Assembly: GCA_022496205.1 (NCBI GenBank)
Contig: WTXD01000001.1
Location: 1,426,001 to 1,490,000, forward strand
Direction: 5' to 3'
DNA length: 64,000 nucleotides
DNA from: Gloeopeniophorella convolvens
Lineage: Eukaryota; Basidiomycota; Agaricomycetes; Russulales
Under the pieces are notes generated by a model, which did not search any database, was not told the origin of the DNA, and saw nothing but the letters and a program-made list of their open reading frames with translations. This document shows positions 62,600-64,000 of the stretch, piece after piece (the first letter of the stretch is position 1; each line of letters opens with the position of its first letter). The position numbers and the translations under genes are program-made.

Positions 62600-64000
62600 G
62601 TTCACACTCGCCCCCTCGAAAGCGACAACGACTGTCTTCGCCTACATATGATGAACAACTAGAACTTCCTAGTCAAGAAGAGTTTAGGGCCTTAGATGAA
62701 CTGGAGTTTAGCATGTCACAATCACAGTCTCTTTATCGACCTGGGTTTGTGTCAGCGTTCAATCCGGGGGAGTCTTCACAGGATGTACTCGGCGCTAGAG
62801 TGAGTGTCGCATCCATTTCCTGTACGTCACGCAATATATTCTTTGCGTCAGAGCTCCCAACCGCCTGTCGATACTTTCAAACGTCCGACTCTATCACTCT
62901 TCTCGTCTGCGTCAAAGCTCCCACGGGATCAAGAGATGGAACCCGATGACTCTGATAACCCTTTCGTCTCCACATCCAAAGAATTTACCGGATTTATGCC
63001 CGCAGCCCTCGCACCCCATCCAGTGGACACAACCGAGACACACTCGTCAAGCCCGGACCCGGACCCTGGAGAGGACGGTCGCGACAGCGCAGCGCTAGTA
63101 GCCGTCGGGGCTGTTTCGGCCCCCCTAATGGGCTTTGTGTCCGCTAATATTGTAAGGAACGTAATCGCAGAGAAGGAGGATGGGCATGTACCCCCATCGG
63201 GCTCCCAGGAATCAACTGGCTACGCAAACGCTGGAGATGAGCCCGAATTATACGGATCGTCAGGTCAAGTCACGAAAGAAGATGCGATGGCGATGTTCGT
63301 TGCTTCCGAAAAGGAGAACCATTTCCAGATTAGCGCCGCAGCTCTGAAGGCTGCCCGGGAACGAGTGGAGCGCTGGGCAGTGGAAGACGGGTTCCCTGAA
63401 TACGAAGAAGAAGCTCAGGAGGAACTACCAATCAATACACCACTCCCCTCACGTCAAGCTCTGGTAGCTGTCGAGAACGTTCCAACCCATGCTACGGGCG
63501 TGAGTCAAACTGCTCGCGGCTTAGACGATGCCGGCCAACCGAAATCCGGGTTTGCGAGCACTCAAGAACCCAGCCGTGCGGTCGGCTTCTTGAGTGCCAG
63601 TCGTGTTCCCAAAGAGCCGCTTTCTTCAGAACCAAGGTCGCAACCGCCAAGATTACCTCAAAACACTTCGTTTGAGATTCCTTCCACGTCTGATCTCAAA
63701 GGGAAGACCCCAGTGAGGCCATTCAAGTCGCCATTGGTCAACCGCGCAGCCGCACACACTTCGTACAATCCTCCTAGCACCCCGTCTCTCCCAGCCCCAA
63801 ATAACAAGAGTGTAGTTTCCATATCTACTCCCGCAAAGGGTCTCCGGCCTCCCTTTCCCAAATCTGCAACAACTGCCTTCACAACGCCAGTTCGGGGCGC
63901 TGCTTTCTCAACTCCAGGTCCTAGTAGGAGCGCTCGGAAGGGACCCAAGAAGTTTGTTACACCTTTCAAACCGGGTATGAGGCCGGGCGAGCCTGGTCGC
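62600..64000 (+). CDS. BRCA2/Brh2-like recombination mediator, 5' part (cut by window end)
   Basis: Brh2/BRCA2 loads Rad51 onto DNA in homologous recombination. The exon opening at 62600 gives PPRKRQRLSSPTYDEQLELP, a nuclear-signal-like start, then FSMSQSQSLYRPGFVSAFNP. A 52-base intron (62800-62851) follows. A frame then stays open to the window end (over 1,140 bases). It contains several GF-x-S/T-A-like motifs (MGFVSANI, GFASTQ, VGFLSAS) that resemble weak BRC-type Rad51-binding repeats, then KTPVRPFKSPLVNR and KKFVTPFKPGMRPGEPG. The first exon with the ATG was not found; an in-frame ATG occurs at 62713, but conserved-looking sequence lies upstream of it. The conserved DNA-binding domain would lie beyond the window. 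The family call rests on motif resemblance. Confidence 0.62.

Overview
The window is nuclear DNA of a basidiomycete, most likely a wood- or litter-decaying agaricomycete. Evidence for this: almost every gene is cut by roughly 50-60 base GT-AG introns; there are two lytic polysaccharide monooxygenases with fungal cellulose-binding modules and a small family of GH5 exo-beta-1,3-glucanases; and several lineage-restricted basidiomycete families are present (DUF6697-like proteins, a seven-helix membrane protein, uncharacterised conserved proteins). No tRNA, rRNA, CRISPR array or intact transposon was found.

Layout. 1-2.2 kb: nothing recognisable. 2.2-3.1 kb (-): decayed mitochondrial EF-Ts copy. 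3.6-8.1 kb (+): tandem pair of secreted AA9-CBM1 oxidases. 9.2-10 kb (+): secreted protein gene with two frame breaks. 10.6-13 kb (+): CTP synthase. 13.4-14.7 kb (-): multi-helix membrane protein. 14.7-17.5 kb: gene-poor. 17.5-23.4 kb (-): condensin SMC4, divergent from a transformer-2-like RRM protein (24.1-25 kb, +). 25.2-31.8 kb (-): tandem array of three DUF6697-like genes. 32-37.3 kb (-): two members of an undescribed Cys/His-motif family on either side of a GH5_9 glucanase. 38.4-45.9 kb: housekeeping block (COX6, MET1-type siroheme enzyme, SRP14, DUF726/MIL1-like protein). 47-47.7 kb (+): conserved unknown protein. 49.8-50.2 kb (-): relic of a GH5_9 gene. 52.3-56.3 kb (-): two further GH5_9 glucanases in tandem. 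57.5-59.1 kb (+): UDP-GlcNAc pyrophosphorylase. 59.2-61.3 kb (-): taxilin-type coiled-coil protein that appears to carry an internal SUMO-like domain. 62.6-64 kb (+): 5' part of a BRCA2/Brh2-like gene, cut by the window edge.

Themes. Carbohydrate work dominates the accessory genes: two cellulose-targeted AA9 oxidases, three intact beta-1,3-glucanases plus one dead copy, and UAP1, which supplies the chitin precursor. These are related by substrate, but nothing suggests they are an operon-like system. The housekeeping genes are ordinary.

The most unusual points are the SUMO-like domain between the two halves of the taxilin coiled coil, the paired C-x-H...C-x-x-C family next to the DUF6697-like array, a predicted 4-base microexon in the second AA9 gene, and a heavily mutated GH5_9 relic. 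Several otherwise intact genes carry single-base frame breaks; these may be real or may be consensus errors. Exon borders were read by eye from splice signals and protein conservation.
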